A stretch of DNA of 32,587 nt from positions 1-32,587 of the forward strand of contig MCFG01000549.1 of the NCBI GenBank assembly GCA_002104895.1. The letters run 5' to 3'. Shown here piece after piece: positions 8,804 through 19,011 of this stretch (positions are counted from its first letter, which is position 1; the number at the start of each line of letters is the position of its first letter). Both the position numbers and the translations under genes were made by a program. The DNA is from Anaeromyces robustus (lineage: Eukaryota > Neocallimastigomycota > Neocallimastigomycetes > Neocallimastigales > Neocallimastigaceae). Below the pieces are notes generated by a model. The model ran no database searches. It worked only from the letters and a program-made list of their open reading frames with translations, and had not been told where the DNA came from.

Positions 8804-9680
8804 TTATATAAATTTTCTTAAAAGATTAGTATTCCCTTTCATTATAATATTATGATAAAGATAAACATAATTATGGAAATAATCCATCATTTTTTCCTTT
8901 GTATTATACTTTTTATGTTTATTCAAAGTTTCAAATTTTGCCATATCTTCATTCGTTAACTCAAAATCAAAAAGATTAAAATTATCTCTAATATGATCAA
9001 TATTTTTACTACCTGGTATAACAATGAATCCCATTTGAATATGCCATTTAAGAATAATTTGAGCATTAGTTTTATTATATTTTTTTGCTATTTCTAATAA
9101 TGGTTTCATTAATTAAATTAGGATCACCTTGACCTAATGGGAACCAACTCATAATTTTAATATTACTAGGATCGGTAACTTTTCTTAATTCTTCTTGAGT
9201 AAAGTAGGGATGACATTCAACTTGATTAACTTGTGGAATATATTCACAATGATCTAAAATTTCTTCAATATGTTTTCCTTCAAAATTAGAAATACCAATA
9301 GATTTAATTTTACCTTCTTGATAAGCCTTTTCTAATAATTTATATCCGGCCATATAATTACCAGATGGTTGATCAAGGAATAAAATATCAATATAATCAA
9401 GATTTAATCTTTGTAAAGCTTCTTTCACTGCATTTTCATTTTCATATTCTGTTGGCCATAATTTTGTAGATACAAAAATTTCTTCTCTTTTAACTCCTGA
9501 TGCTTTAATAGCACGACCAACAGCTTCTTCATTAGAATAAATATGAGATGTATCAATTAATCTATAACCTATTTCTAAAGCTTGTTTAACACTTCTTTCA
9601 GTATCATCTGGCTTAATTAAATAAGTTCCAATACCAAGATTTGGAATTTTAACACCATTATTTAATTCAGTATAATTCAT
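8804..9680 (-). pseudogene. AKR3: aldo-keto reductase with frameshift and lost catalytic His
   Basis: This is a full-length AKR paralog split into two overlapping frames: 9680 to 9075 (201 codons) and 9109 to 8804. Compared with AKR2 and AKR4, the break is one extra base in the TTT at 9104-9106. Upstream the frame reads ...GDPNLINE, and downstream the other frame resumes with the family's AKKYNKTNAQIILKWH. Asp43, Tyr48 and Lys73 are kept. The catalytic His103 is Asp (LFLDQPSGNY instead of LFLHQP), by a CAT-to-GAT change. The two lesions together argue for a decaying gene, not only a sequencing error. It starts MNYTELNNGV like AKR2 and shares AKR2's unusual C-terminal tail. A TATA-type block is still present upstream (9914-9935). 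Confidence 0.85.
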
Positions 9681-9913
9681 CTTTACTTTATTATTACTAT
9701 TATTATTAATTAATAAACTAATATATTTTATGGTTTCAACTAAGAAATGGATAATATATATTTATATATATTATATTAATTATTAATTATTAATTATTAA
9801 TTATTTATTAATTATTAATTATAACTCTTTTTTTTTTACTTTTATATATTATATTTAATTGTTATTTTCTGTTTTTTTATTTTTTTTTTTTTTTCATTTT
9901 TTAAAAAATTTTG

Positions 9914-9935
9914 TGAAATTTTAAACTATTTATAT
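9914..9935 (-). promoter_or_regulatory. Candidate TATA-type core promoter of AKR3
   Basis: Identical over 22 bases to the block upstream of AKR2 (7151-7172). It lies about 235-255 bases upstream of the AKR3 ATG. Confidence 0.5.
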
Positions 9936-10287
9936 AAAAAATAAATTTTTAATTAAATGTATTAAATTAAATATATTATAATACATTGTAATATATTATA
10001 AATAAATTAATAATATAATTTGTTTCATATAAAAAATTGATTTTAAATTCAATAATTAGTAATTAAATATTAGATTTGAATTAAAAAAAAACTTTAGTAA
10101 AATAATTATAAATAGATAAATAAATAGATAAATAAATAAATATATATATTTAAATAAATAAATAAATGAAAATATAAATAAATAAATATATTAGTAATAA
10201 TAAATTAATAACAATAATAATAATAATAATAAATATTATTTATCAGAAACATTTATTTATATTGGAAACATTTTTTATTTATTTATT

Positions 10288-10335
10288 AACACATTTATTT
10301 ATTTATTTATTTATTTATTTATATTAGTTATTTGT

Positions 10336-10390
<55 letters not shown>

Positions 10391-10412
10391 TCTATTTATT
10401 TATTTATTTAAT
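10288..10412. repeat. (TTTA)n microsatellite
   Basis: Two blocks of TTTA repeats are separated by TATTAGTTATTTG around 10321-10333. Confidence 0.85.
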
Positions 10413-10452
10413 AATATTTATTTATTTATTATTTATTAATTGGCAATACGAC

Positions 10453-10468
10453 TTTCCTTATTAGGAAA
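10453..10468. promoter_or_regulatory. CArG / Mcm1-like palindrome TTTCCTTATTAGGAAA
   Basis: The sequence contains CCTTATTAGG, a perfect CC(A/T)6GG box, inside TTTCC...GGAAA. That is the form bound by fungal MADS-box factors of the Mcm1/SRF type. It lies about 770 bases upstream of AKR3. Function is inferred only from the motif. Confidence 0.4.
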
Positions 10469-11315
10469 CTAATAATAAATATTATATAATAAAGTTATAT
10501 TTATTTAAAACAAGACCTAAATGAATTAATTCTATCACAGACTTCTGTTATAATTAATAATATATTAAATGTATAATAATTATATTCCTATAATTGATAT
10601 ATTATATATTATACAATATACTAAATATATTATAAAATATATTTATATTTTCATAATAAATAAATAAAAAAATTTATTGATTTTATTCCAATTTAAAATA
10701 GGGTTTATCTTTTTTAAAATTTATGAATTATTATTTATTATATATAATTATAAATAATTTTTATTATAAAGTATTCTAATTATTATTTATTATTTATTAT
10801 TTATTATTTACTATTATTTATTATTTATTATATAGTTTCTATATAAATATGCTTTTATTGTTTTTTACAATTAATGAATTAACTAATTAATTAATTTTTT
10901 CTTTTTCATGTTAAATAAATTATTTATTAATAATAACTAAAAAAATAATAAAAAAAATAAAAAAAGAAAATTATAGCATTTCAAAAGAGTCCAATTAGTC
11001 CTTTAACATTAGAGATCCTAAAATAAAATAAAATGAAATGAAAAAAAGGAAATAACTGAGGAAGGAAATTCATATTAATTTTATAAGAAAGATATCCTGA
11101 AATATAAATATAGTATAAAATACACAAGGATTTTTTTTTTTTTTGTTTTAAACATAACTATCTAATGTTCTAATAGAGTAGAATATAACTAATAAATTAT
11201 AAATTTAGTATATGTAATCCATTTTGGTATATTACATGCATTAATACTAAAATTAATTTTTTTTAGTTTATCTTCATAATATTCATTCCTTTATTATGTT
11301 TAAATATAAAAAAAA

Positions 11316-11349
<34 letters not shown>

Positions 11350-12387
11350 AATTTAAGAAAACAATATTATTGTAATGTAATACATCATACATTACAATAT
11401 TACTACAAATTATTTCATACGCCATACATTTAACGTATATACTTAAAATAAAGAAATACTTGTTAAAAAATAATAATAATAATAAATAAATAAATAAATA
11501 AATAAATAAATATTTCAAATATTTGTATATTTCATACATTTGAACATTGACAGATAAATGAAGTTTCTTTCATGCTAAAAAAACATGGTGAACAATTATA
11601 TACTTTAATACTTTAATACTTTAAAATATTTTTAACTTTTTTATTATTATTATTAATTTTAATTTAATATAAATTGTTCCGGTTATTTTTTTTTCCTCTT
11701 CACTTAAAAAGATAATTTTATTTTTTCAAAATATTTTTTTTTTTTAAAAAAAAAAAAAAAAAGTTTAAAATCTTTTAACTTTATGTTAACCTTTTCTTTT
11801 TCTTTTTTCTTTAATAATTAAAATTTGAATAAATTTTTGAATTAATTAATTTACTAATTAATTAAAATTCTTAAATTTAAAATTTATTAAATGCCTAACA
11901 ACATTACAGATCAGATTTAAGAGGAAAAGAGAGAAAAAAAAGTTTAAATATAAAAACAAATAACAACAAAGTAATGTATTTTTTTTATTTTTATCTATTA
12001 TATTATAATTCCTAATATTAAATAATAATTATACATATAAGTAAATTTACTTAAAAAATATTTTAATTACAAGTAAATCACCCTAATTATTTAATTCATT
12101 TGAAATATATATAATTTTTTTTAACAACTTCTTTTTTATTTATATTATATTTTTTATTTTTAAAAACTTTAATAATTTTTTTTTATAAATAAATTAATAT
12201 ATAAATAAATAAATAAACATGATATTAATAATAAAATAATAAAATAATAAAATAATTATTTATAAAATAAATTTTTTATTAAATAAAACACGTTATTTTA
12301 TTATTTGTTTTTATTATCATGATTAATTTTATTGGTTAATTCTGTTAATAATTTATTTTCTATTTAATGATTATTACAGAATGATAA

Positions 12388-12403
12388 TTTCCTAAAAAGG
12401 AAA
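12388..12403. promoter_or_regulatory. CArG / Mcm1-like site TTTCCTAAAAAGGAAA
   Basis: This is a second CC(A/T)6GG box (CCTAAAAAGG) with the same TTTCC...GGAAA frame as 10453-10468. It lies about 500 bases beyond the 3' end of AKR4. Confidence 0.4.
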
Positions 12404-12899
12404 TTATATCACTTTTTTTTTTGTCACGTCATTCAAATATACTTTAATAATAAACAAAAATAAAATTATTTAAAAAATAAAAATAAAAATAAAAATAAAA
12501 GAAAAAAAAAGAAAAGAGAAGTAATATATAATAAAGATAAAAAAAAGAAAAAAATTATATATATTATATATAAATTATAATTTATTATTTTATATAATAT
12601 ATATAAACATATTTTATTGAAATTTTTTAAACAATATTATATAAAATATTGTTATATATTCATAAATAAAACGAAAAAAGAGACACATTCAAAAAAAAGG
12701 GAAAAAAACTGATATTAGAAAAAGTTTAATAATTTTATAGATATAATTTTTTTTTATATTTTTTTTATTTTATTTTATTTTTTTTATTTTTTTTTTGTTT
12801 TTTTATTTTTTTTTATTTTACTATACATATATATATTATTATTATTTTTATTGGTTTTTATTTCTATTCTTTTTTTTTTGTTTTTTTTGTTTTTTATTT

Positions 12900-13772
12900 T
12901 TAGTCTTCTTCCTCTTCTGGTAATAAGTATTTAGACATATGTTCAATAATTTTTACAGTTTTTTGGAAATATTTCTTATGTTTATTAATAGCTTCAATTT
13001 TTGTCATATCTTCATCGGTTAATTCAAAATCAAAAAGATTAAAATTATCTCTAATATGATCAACATTTTTACTACCTGGAATAACAAGGAATCCCATTTG
13101 AATATGCCATTTAAGAATAATTTGAGCATTACTTTTATTATATTTCTTGGCTAATTCAGTGAAAACAGGTTCATTAATTAAATTAGCATCTCCTTGACCT
13201 AATGGGAACCAACTCATAAGTTTAATATTTTTTGGTTCTGTAATTTTTCTTAATTTTTCTTGAGTATAATATGGATGACATTCACTTTGAATAACTTGTG
13301 GAATAATTTCACAATGGTCTAAAATTTCTTCCATAAATTTACCTTTACCTTCATCTTCACCTTCATAATCTTCAAAATTAGAAATACCAATAGATTTAAT
13401 TTTACCTTCTTTATAAGCCTTTTCTAATAATTTATATCCAGCCATATAATTACCACCTGGTTGATGAAGGAATAAAAGATCAATATAATCAAGACCTAAT
13501 CTTTGTAAAGATTCTTCTACAGCATTTTCATTTTCATAATCCGTTGGCCATAATTTTGTAGATACAAAAATTTCTTCTCTTTTAACTCCTGATGCTTTAA
13601 TAGCACGACCAACAGCTTTTTCATTAGAATAAATATGAGCAGTATCAATTAATCGATAACCCATTTCTAAAGCTTGTTTAACACTTCTTTCAGCATCAAC
13701 TGGTTTAATTAAATAAGTTCCAATACCAATATTTGGAATTTTAATACCATTATTTAATTCAGAGTAACTCAT
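12900..13772 (-). CDS. AKR4: aldo-keto reductase
   Basis: A complete 290-residue aldo-keto reductase with the full catalytic set: Asp43 and Tyr48 (LIDTAHIYSNE), Lys73 (STKLWP) and His103 (LFLHQPGGNY). It also has VIPGSKN for coenzyme binding. Start ATG at 13770-13772, MSYSELNNG as in AKR1. Two peculiarities are visible. Near residue 134 it carries about nine extra residues, EDYEGEDEGKGK, where the paralogs have only a short EGK or DGK turn. Its C-terminus ends in an acidic EEEED instead of the hydrophobic tail of AKR2 and AKR3. The middle-to-late part is nearly identical in DNA to AKR2. The copia element lies about 270 bases upstream of the ATG and may now separate AKR4 from distal promoter elements; the TATA-type block at 13898-13921 is retained. 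Confidence 0.93.
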   Translation of the reverse strand: MSYSELNNGIKIPNIGIGTYLIKPVDAERSVKQALEMGYRLIDTAHIYSNEKAVGRAIKASGVKREEIFVSTKLWPTDYENENAVEESLQRLGLDYIDLLFLHQPGGNYMAGYKLLEKAYKEGKIKSIGISNFEDYEGEDEGKGKFMEEILDHCEIIPQVIQSECHPYYTQEKLRKITEPKNIKLMSWFPLGQGDANLINEPVFTELAKKYNKSNAQIILKWHIQMGFLVIPGSKNVDHIRDNFNLFDFELTDEDMTKIEAINKHKKYFQKTVKIIEHMSKYLLPEEEED

Positions 13773-13897
13773 ATTTTTCTTTTCTTTTTTTTTAGATTTA
13801 TTTATTTATTTATTATTATTATTATTTTTATTTTTATTTTTATTTTTATTTACAAAAAAAAAAAATTTTTTTTTTCAGTTCTTTAACAAATTATTGT

Positions 13898-13921
13898 TGA
13901 ACTTTTTTGAACTATTTATAT
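13898..13921 (-). promoter_or_regulatory. Candidate TATA-type core promoter of AKR4
   Basis: The minus strand reads ATATAAATAGTTCAAAAAAG, related to the blocks upstream of AKR2 and AKR3. It is about 126-149 bases upstream of the ATG and about 125 bases from the copia LTR. Confidence 0.45.
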
Positions 13922-14040
13922 TAAAAAAATTTTTTAAAAAAAAAAGAGTAAAAAAAATAAATTAAATTAATATTAAAAAATAAAAGGAAATGTTATACAA
14001 AATAAAAAAATAGGGAAAAAACTATTATTTTTTTTCTTCT

Positions 14041-14045
14041 ATTTT
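14041..14045. repeat. Copia target-site duplication, left (ATTTT)
   Basis: ATTTT at 14041-14045 matches 19306-19310, giving the 5-bp duplication typical of Ty1/copia integration. Confidence 0.7.
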
Positions 14046-14344
14046 TTTTAGAAGTAAGAAGTTTTATAATAATTTTTATAATAATTAAAGTTTATTTATT
14101 TAAGATTTAAATTTAATAGTATATATACAAATATGGTAATTACAAGGTTTTACAAATTTAAGAAAATACATTTGTATTTATACTAATCGTGGCTTGATAA
14201 TAATATAAAGAAAAATTAAATACAACGAGTTCATAACGTATTTACATTAATTAAAATAAACAACGAGATAAATTAAAATAACAAAGACATTTAATTTAAG
14301 TTTATTAAATATAATTTAAAAATTATTTTCTTTGTATTCTAACA
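14046..14344 (-). repeat. Copia 3' LTR
   Basis: A 299-bp long terminal repeat. On the element's (minus) strand it starts TGTTAGAA and ends TTCTAAAA. It is identical by eye to 19012-19305 except for five extra bases in a TTTAATTTAA context near 14291. A polypurine tract GAGGGGGAA abuts it on the inner side (14345-14353). Confidence 0.92.
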
Positions 14345-14353
14345 TTCCCCCTC
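14345..14353 (-). other. Copia polypurine tract
   Basis: The minus strand reads GAGGGGGAA directly before the 3' LTR's TGTTAG. This is the usual primer site for plus-strand synthesis. It overlaps the last two bases of the TGA stop codon. Confidence 0.8.
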
Positions 14354-17300
14354 AGGCCAGAATTTTTGTCTTGTTAAAAATTTGGTCTGTAAATTTTGTC
14401 ATTTTTGGTCCATTAATAATTTTTGTGAGTGGATCAGCAAGCATTTTTTCGGTGCTGATGTATTCTAAATTAATTTTGTTATTTTTAATATTATCCTTGT
14501 TAAAGTAAAATTTTATTTCAATATGTTTTAATTTATTGTTTAATTCTCCATTTTCTATTGTTATTTTACTTGCTAAATTATCTGTGTAAATTTTTATTGG
14601 TTTATTTATTTTAAATAATTCTTGTAATAAGTTTCGTAACCATAATACTTTCTTGGTACATTCGGCTGTTGCTATGTATTCGGCTTCTGCAGTAGAAGTA
14701 GCAACTACTGTTTGTTTTTTCGATTGCCAGCATATTGGATCATTGTTCATCAAGATAATAAATCCAGAGGTAGATTTGCGGTCCTTTGGATCTCCAGCAA
14801 AGTCTGAATCGGTATAAGCAACTATTTCCCCCTTTCCTTTGTATGTAATTTTATAATCTTTAGTATAGTTTAAATATTTCATTATTATCATTACCTTTTT
14901 CCAGTCTTCCATGGTTGGATTTTCAGAATGTCTAGCAACCATTCCGACTGCGAAAGAAATATCAGATCTTGTACATCTGGATAAATAAATCAAAGATCCT
15001 ACAGCACTTTTATAGGTAGTTTTATCGAAAGGTGTGTTATCCTTTTTGTTTAATTTGTTTTCTCCAGAACAAGGTGTTTTTGATTTTCTTATATTTGTAA
15101 TATTGAATTTTTGTAAAATTTCATTAATTAATTGTGTTTGTGAAATTGAGTAATTGAATTTTTGTTTTTCAATTTTTATTCCTAAAATATAATTTGCTTT
15201 CCCGCAATTTGAAATTCTAAAAGTTTTCTTGATCTTTTTAATTATATTGTGAATGTGATAATCTTTTCCAGTAATTAAAAGATCATCAACATATACACCT
15301 ATTATGCATACAACTTTCTTCCCCGCCATTTTCTTAAAAATACAAGGTTCAGATAATAATTGAGTAAACTTGTTATTTTTGAGAAAATTAGTAAAGTGTA
15401 TATTCCATTGACGGCCAGATTGTTTAAGGCCGTATAAGGCTTTATTAAGTAACCAATAGCCTTTACCAAAATTTTTATCTCCTGGAGGCACTGGGATATA
15501 AATTTTCTTGTCCAATGGTGCATTTAAATATGCAGCTTTAATATCTAACTGCATAATGTTCCAATTGAATTTTGAAGCAATAGCTATAAGTAGTTTAAGG
15601 CTATCAATGCTTAAGGTAGGAGAGTATGTTAATTCATAATCAGTACCTTTTCTTTGTGTAAATCCTCTTGCAACTAAACGGGCTTTGAATTTTACAATAT
15701 TACCATTACTGTCTTTCTTGATAGTGTAAACCCACTTTGTAGAAGTTGGTTTTACACCTTTAGGTAAATGCTTAATAAAGGTCATGATCTCATTATCATA
15801 GAAATTTTGGATTTCATCTCTCATTGCTTTAATCCAGTATTTACTATATTTACATGATATAGCTTGTTTGTATGAAAGAGGAATATCCATAATGATACTT
15901 TCATTTCCATTAGAAAAAGTACATGAACAGTTAACATAGTAGCGGTGATTAAGTTTTTCAATATTTTCAAGTATAAATTTTGGTCTCTTAGTAGTTTCAT
16001 GTTCTAATGGACTACTAGGTCTTTTTACTTTTTCAATAGGAGAAGGCTTAAGTTTTTTATTTTCACCATTATCTAAATTTTCATTTCTTCTTTTTAATGG
16101 AATGTTGTTTGTAGGACAAGTATTAGTATTAATTCTCTTATGTTGAATAGTATTATTTTCATTACCTAGGCTTGAATCAGATTCAACAAGAGAATGTTTT
16201 CTTTTAAGAGAAGTTTTGTAAGTTTTCTTATCTCTTCTGTTTAAAGAGGAATTATTATTATTGTTTAATAATTCAGTATTAACCGGTTTATTAGTTTTAA
16301 TATTTTGTTCATTTAATTTATTAGGTAAACTACTTTGATTTCCAATTGTAGTTTTATTTTCAGAAGATGAATTTTCTTCGTCATTATTATTTTGCTTAGT
16401 ATTAATAACATTTTCATTATTTTGAATAGTCTCGTTATATAATGAATTGTTATAAGTAAATCTAACAATATCAATTTTTTCAGTGTTTGTAGTAAAGTCA
16501 TCAGTTATATAGTTATCGTTATTAAGGAGGTTATTATAATTCAATTTGTAATTTTCGTTTGCCTTTAAGGCGGAAAGAGTACTTTCATCAAATTCAACTT
16601 CATTTACCAGATGGATACTGAAGTCTACAGGATTCATTATTATATAACAATGAGATTCATTGTTAATCCCGAGAAACACACCTTTGACACCTTTAGTGTC
16701 AACTTTAACTCTATTTTGGGAAAAATCCTTGTAGTATGCTGTACAGCCAAATACTTTTATATATTTAATATCAACCTTTTTGTTATAGAATATTTCGTTA
16801 GGAATCTTATTTTTAATTCCTTTGTGAGGTGTGATATTATACAAGGAGTTAGCATATTTTATCGAGTAATCCCAAAATTCAAGACTCATTTGAGCCCATC
16901 TTAATAGAGTTCTTGCACAATTTATGATTGTGTAATTGAATCGTTCTGCTAAGCCGTTGTTTTGAGGGCTGTGAGGAGGGGAAAAAGTTTTAACGATTCC
17001 GTGTTTCTTGCAATAATTGAGTATTTTATCATTTTTATATTCAGTTCCTTGATCTGTATGGAAAGATTTAATATTGTACTTGAATTGTACTTGAAGATAA
17101 GTAAAGAAGTTAATAGTAATTCTAGTTACTTCTTTCTTGTTTTCTAATAAGAAAATCCAGCTTTTTCTACTATACTCATCTATAAATGTGAGTATATATC
17201 TCTTACCTGTGAAAGATTTAATGCTTATCGGACCCATCACATCGGAATGAATTGTTTCCAAGATTTCAGTTGCCTTTGGAGTTTCTCCTTTATGGGATTT

Positions 17301-18989
17301 TCTATTCAATTTAGCAATCTTGCAGTCTAAGCACGTAGTTGGTTTAATGTTGTGTAATTTTAAATATTTATTTATATCGTCATGGTAAAAGTGTCCCAGT
17401 CTTCTATGCCAGAGTAATCTTGACTGGTCATCAATATCAATTATTTCTTCTTCTTCTATTATAGTGTTAATACTAGGATTTGATAACTTATCAATCATTT
17501 GAATTTTAACAATATTATTACTGTCGGCTTCAAATGTTCCCAATATAAAAGATTTCTTGTCAGCATTCCTCAATTTTAGTGTAAGGTATACTTTTTCATT
17601 TCTGGATTTCAAATTAGCTACCATACCATTTTTAGCTAATTTTATGCCACTCAATAAGTTTTTGTTGGCGTTTTTAGAATATAAGACCTTATCTAATTTG
17701 ATAATCACTCCGTTTATTATTGCCGTGTAAGTACCCATTCCTTCAAATTCGCAAATAGAATTGTTGGCACATCTTAAGATTACATTGGTTTCCTGGTAAT
17801 CTTCTAGAACATCTTTATTGTTTGTGATGTGTTCAGAGGCGCCCGTATCGAATATCCAAGTGGTTTGTCCCACTTGTTGATCTGGATGGGTAGATCCATT
17901 TGGTGTATTTTGAACATTATTTAATTTGTTATGTTGATCATGGCGTTCCCTTTTACATTCATTTTCTTTGACTAGTTCGATGATATCAATATCCCCTTCA
18001 TAATTGTTTTCTAAATTTTCTAATGAGATCTCATTTTCGGAGGATTCATCGTATTGAATGTTCGCCATAGACTTGTTTTTATTGAAATTCCTTCTGTTAG
18101 AATTTCTACCTTTTGGTCTTCTCCTTTTTCCGTTTGGCTTCTGTTTGTTTTTGCTATCGTCTTGATTTTTGTTATTATCTTTGTTTTTCTTTTTAAGATT
18201 ATTATGAATACATTCATCAGTAGAGTGACCTGGGATTTTGCAGATAAAGCAGTATTTAGAGTTGGAGAAGTATGAAATGTCCTTTTCTACCGTGTCAATA
18301 TTGTCGATGTCCATGTAATCTTCCTTATTTTTGGAAGATTCGTTTTTAATTCCGTTACCTGTATTAAAAGCGTAGATTTGGAAATTGATAACGTATTGGG
18401 TTTTCTCAAGAAATTTTACAAGTGTGATTTCTTCTGTTGGACAGACTAAGTTTTGAATTGATTTAGGAAGAGCAACGTAAATAATTCTTATTCTTTCAAT
18501 TTCATCCATGTTAAATTTCAGAGTTTCCAATTTTTCGAAGACTTCAAGAAGTTCAGCTATAACTTCTTTGCATTCGTAAAGATTTTTGGCGTGGATGGAA
18601 TACATCTTTTTCAATAAGAATTGGACATCAGAAGATTTCTTTTTTCCATAAATGTTTTTAATCTTCTCCATAATAGCAAAAGCGGTTTTTAAGCCTTTAA
18701 TCTTTTCGATGACTTCATAAGATACGTTTGTGCTAATAATTGTTTTAGCTTTAGCATCCTCATCCTTTGCTTTAGTGATTTCGGATTTTAGGTTTCCAAC
18801 AGCACTGGAATCCTGGACCTCATTCGTTCTGAGATCTGTGAGTTTTTTCTCAAGCTCGCCAATTACATCGGATTCTACGTATTTTGAGACTTTGTTAGAT
18901 TGAAGGATATTTCCAATAACGAAATTCCATTCCTCAAAGTTCTTTTTGTTAAGACGGTCTTCCGGAAGTAAAGTAATGTTTTGGCTCAT
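14352..18989 (-). CDS. Copia Gag-Pol polyprotein (Gag, protease, integrase, RT, RNase H)
   Basis: A 1545-residue polyprotein in one frame. Gag occupies about residues 1-310, with a CX2CX4HX4C zinc knuckle (Cys247, Cys250, His255, Cys260) and a Lys/Arg/Asn-rich stretch after it. Aspartic protease: DTGA at 381-384. Integrase: HHCC zinc finger (His528, His533, Cys553, Cys556), then the D,D35E triad Asp583, Asp646, Glu682. An Asn/Ser-rich linker spans about 800-1000. Reverse transcriptase: Asp1149 and YVDD at 1233-1236. RNase H: Asp1394, Glu1435/1437, Asp1470 and the copia-type KHIEIKFYF at 1488-1496. No stop or frameshift interrupts it, so how Gag is made in excess is not evident. Enzymes act in virus-like particles and at integration. 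Start is the first ATG after the LTR. Confidence 0.96.
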   Translation of the reverse strand: MSQNITLLPEDRLNKKNFEEWNFVIGNILQSNKVSKYVESDVIGELEKKLTDLRTNEVQDSSAVGNLKSEITKAKDEDAKAKTIISTNVSYEVIEKIKGLKTAFAIMEKIKNIYGKKKSSDVQFLLKKMYSIHAKNLYECKEVIAELLEVFEKLETLKFNMDEIERIRIIYVALPKSIQNLVCPTEEITLVKFLEKTQYVINFQIYAFNTGNGIKNESSKNKEDYMDIDNIDTVEKDISYFSNSKYCFICKIPGHSTDECIHNNLKKKNKDNNKNQDDSKNKQKPNGKRRRPKGRNSNRRNFNKNKSMANIQYDESSENEISLENLENNYEGDIDIIELVKENECKRERHDQHNKLNNVQNTPNGSTHPDQQVGQTTWIFDTGASEHITNNKDVLEDYQETNVILRCANNSICEFEGMGTYTAIINGVIIKLDKVLYSKNANKNLLSGIKLAKNGMVANLKSRNEKVYLTLKLRNADKKSFILGTFEADSNNIVKIQMIDKLSNPSINTIIEEEEIIDIDDQSRLLWHRRLGHFYHDDINKYLKLHNIKPTTCLDCKIAKLNRKSHKGETPKATEILETIHSDVMGPISIKSFTGKRYILTFIDEYSRKSWIFLLENKKEVTRITINFFTYLQVQFKYNIKSFHTDQGTEYKNDKILNYCKKHGIVKTFSPPHSPQNNGLAERFNYTIINCARTLLRWAQMSLEFWDYSIKYANSLYNITPHKGIKNKIPNEIFYNKKVDIKYIKVFGCTAYYKDFSQNRVKVDTKGVKGVFLGINNESHCYIIMNPVDFSIHLVNEVEFDESTLSALKANENYKLNYNNLLNNDNYITDDFTTNTEKIDIVRFTYNNSLYNETIQNNENVINTKQNNNDEENSSSENKTTIGNQSSLPNKLNEQNIKTNKPVNTELLNNNNNSSLNRRDKKTYKTSLKRKHSLVESDSSLGNENNTIQHKRINTNTCPTNNIPLKRRNENLDNGENKKLKPSPIEKVKRPSSPLEHETTKRPKFILENIEKLNHRYYVNCSCTFSNGNESIIMDIPLSYKQAISCKYSKYWIKAMRDEIQNFYDNEIMTFIKHLPKGVKPTSTKWVYTIKKDSNGNIVKFKARLVARGFTQRKGTDYELTYSPTLSIDSLKLLIAIASKFNWNIMQLDIKAAYLNAPLDKKIYIPVPPGDKNFGKGYWLLNKALYGLKQSGRQWNIHFTNFLKNNKFTQLLSEPCIFKKMAGKKVVCIIGVYVDDLLITGKDYHIHNIIKKIKKTFRISNCGKANYILGIKIEKQKFNYSISQTQLINEILQKFNITNIRKSKTPCSGENKLNKKDNTPFDKTTYKSAVGSLIYLSRCTRSDISFAVGMVARHSENPTMEDWKKVMIIMKYLNYTKDYKITYKGKGEIVAYTDSDFAGDPKDRKSTSGFIILMNNDPICWQSKKQTVVATSTAEAEYIATAECTKKVLWLRNLLQELFKINKPIKIYTDNLASKITIENGELNNKLKHIEIKFYFNKDNIKNNKINLEYISTEKMLADPLTKIINGPKMTKFTDQIFNKTKILA

Positions 18990-19011
18990 GTTGCAATTGA
19001 GACTCTTAATC
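18990..19011 (-). other. Copia 22-base leader (primer-binding region)
   Basis: The leader between the 5' LTR and the ATG is only 22 bases (GATTAAGAGTCTCAATTGCA and two more). It lacks the TGG that starts a site complementary to a tRNA 3' CCA end. A short ATGAGCC across the start codon could pair with the anticodon loop of initiator tRNA-Met (GGCTCAT), as in half-tRNA priming by some copia elements. The match is only seven bases. Confidence 0.35.

Larger units (their letters stand above)
9936..12899. other. A/T-rich spacer between AKR3 and AKR4
   Basis: No gene found on either strand. It contains (TTTA)n and (AAAT)n tracts at 10108-10200, 10288-10412 and 11478-11510, an A run at 11319-11348, and the two palindromic CArG-type sites listed separately. 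Low-G+C unique patches at 10980-11100 and 11880-11940 have no usable frame. Confidence 0.5.

Noticed and set aside
15302-18275. Short frames on both strands inside the copia element
   Set aside because: They overlap the intact 1545-codon polyprotein and have no motifs of their own.
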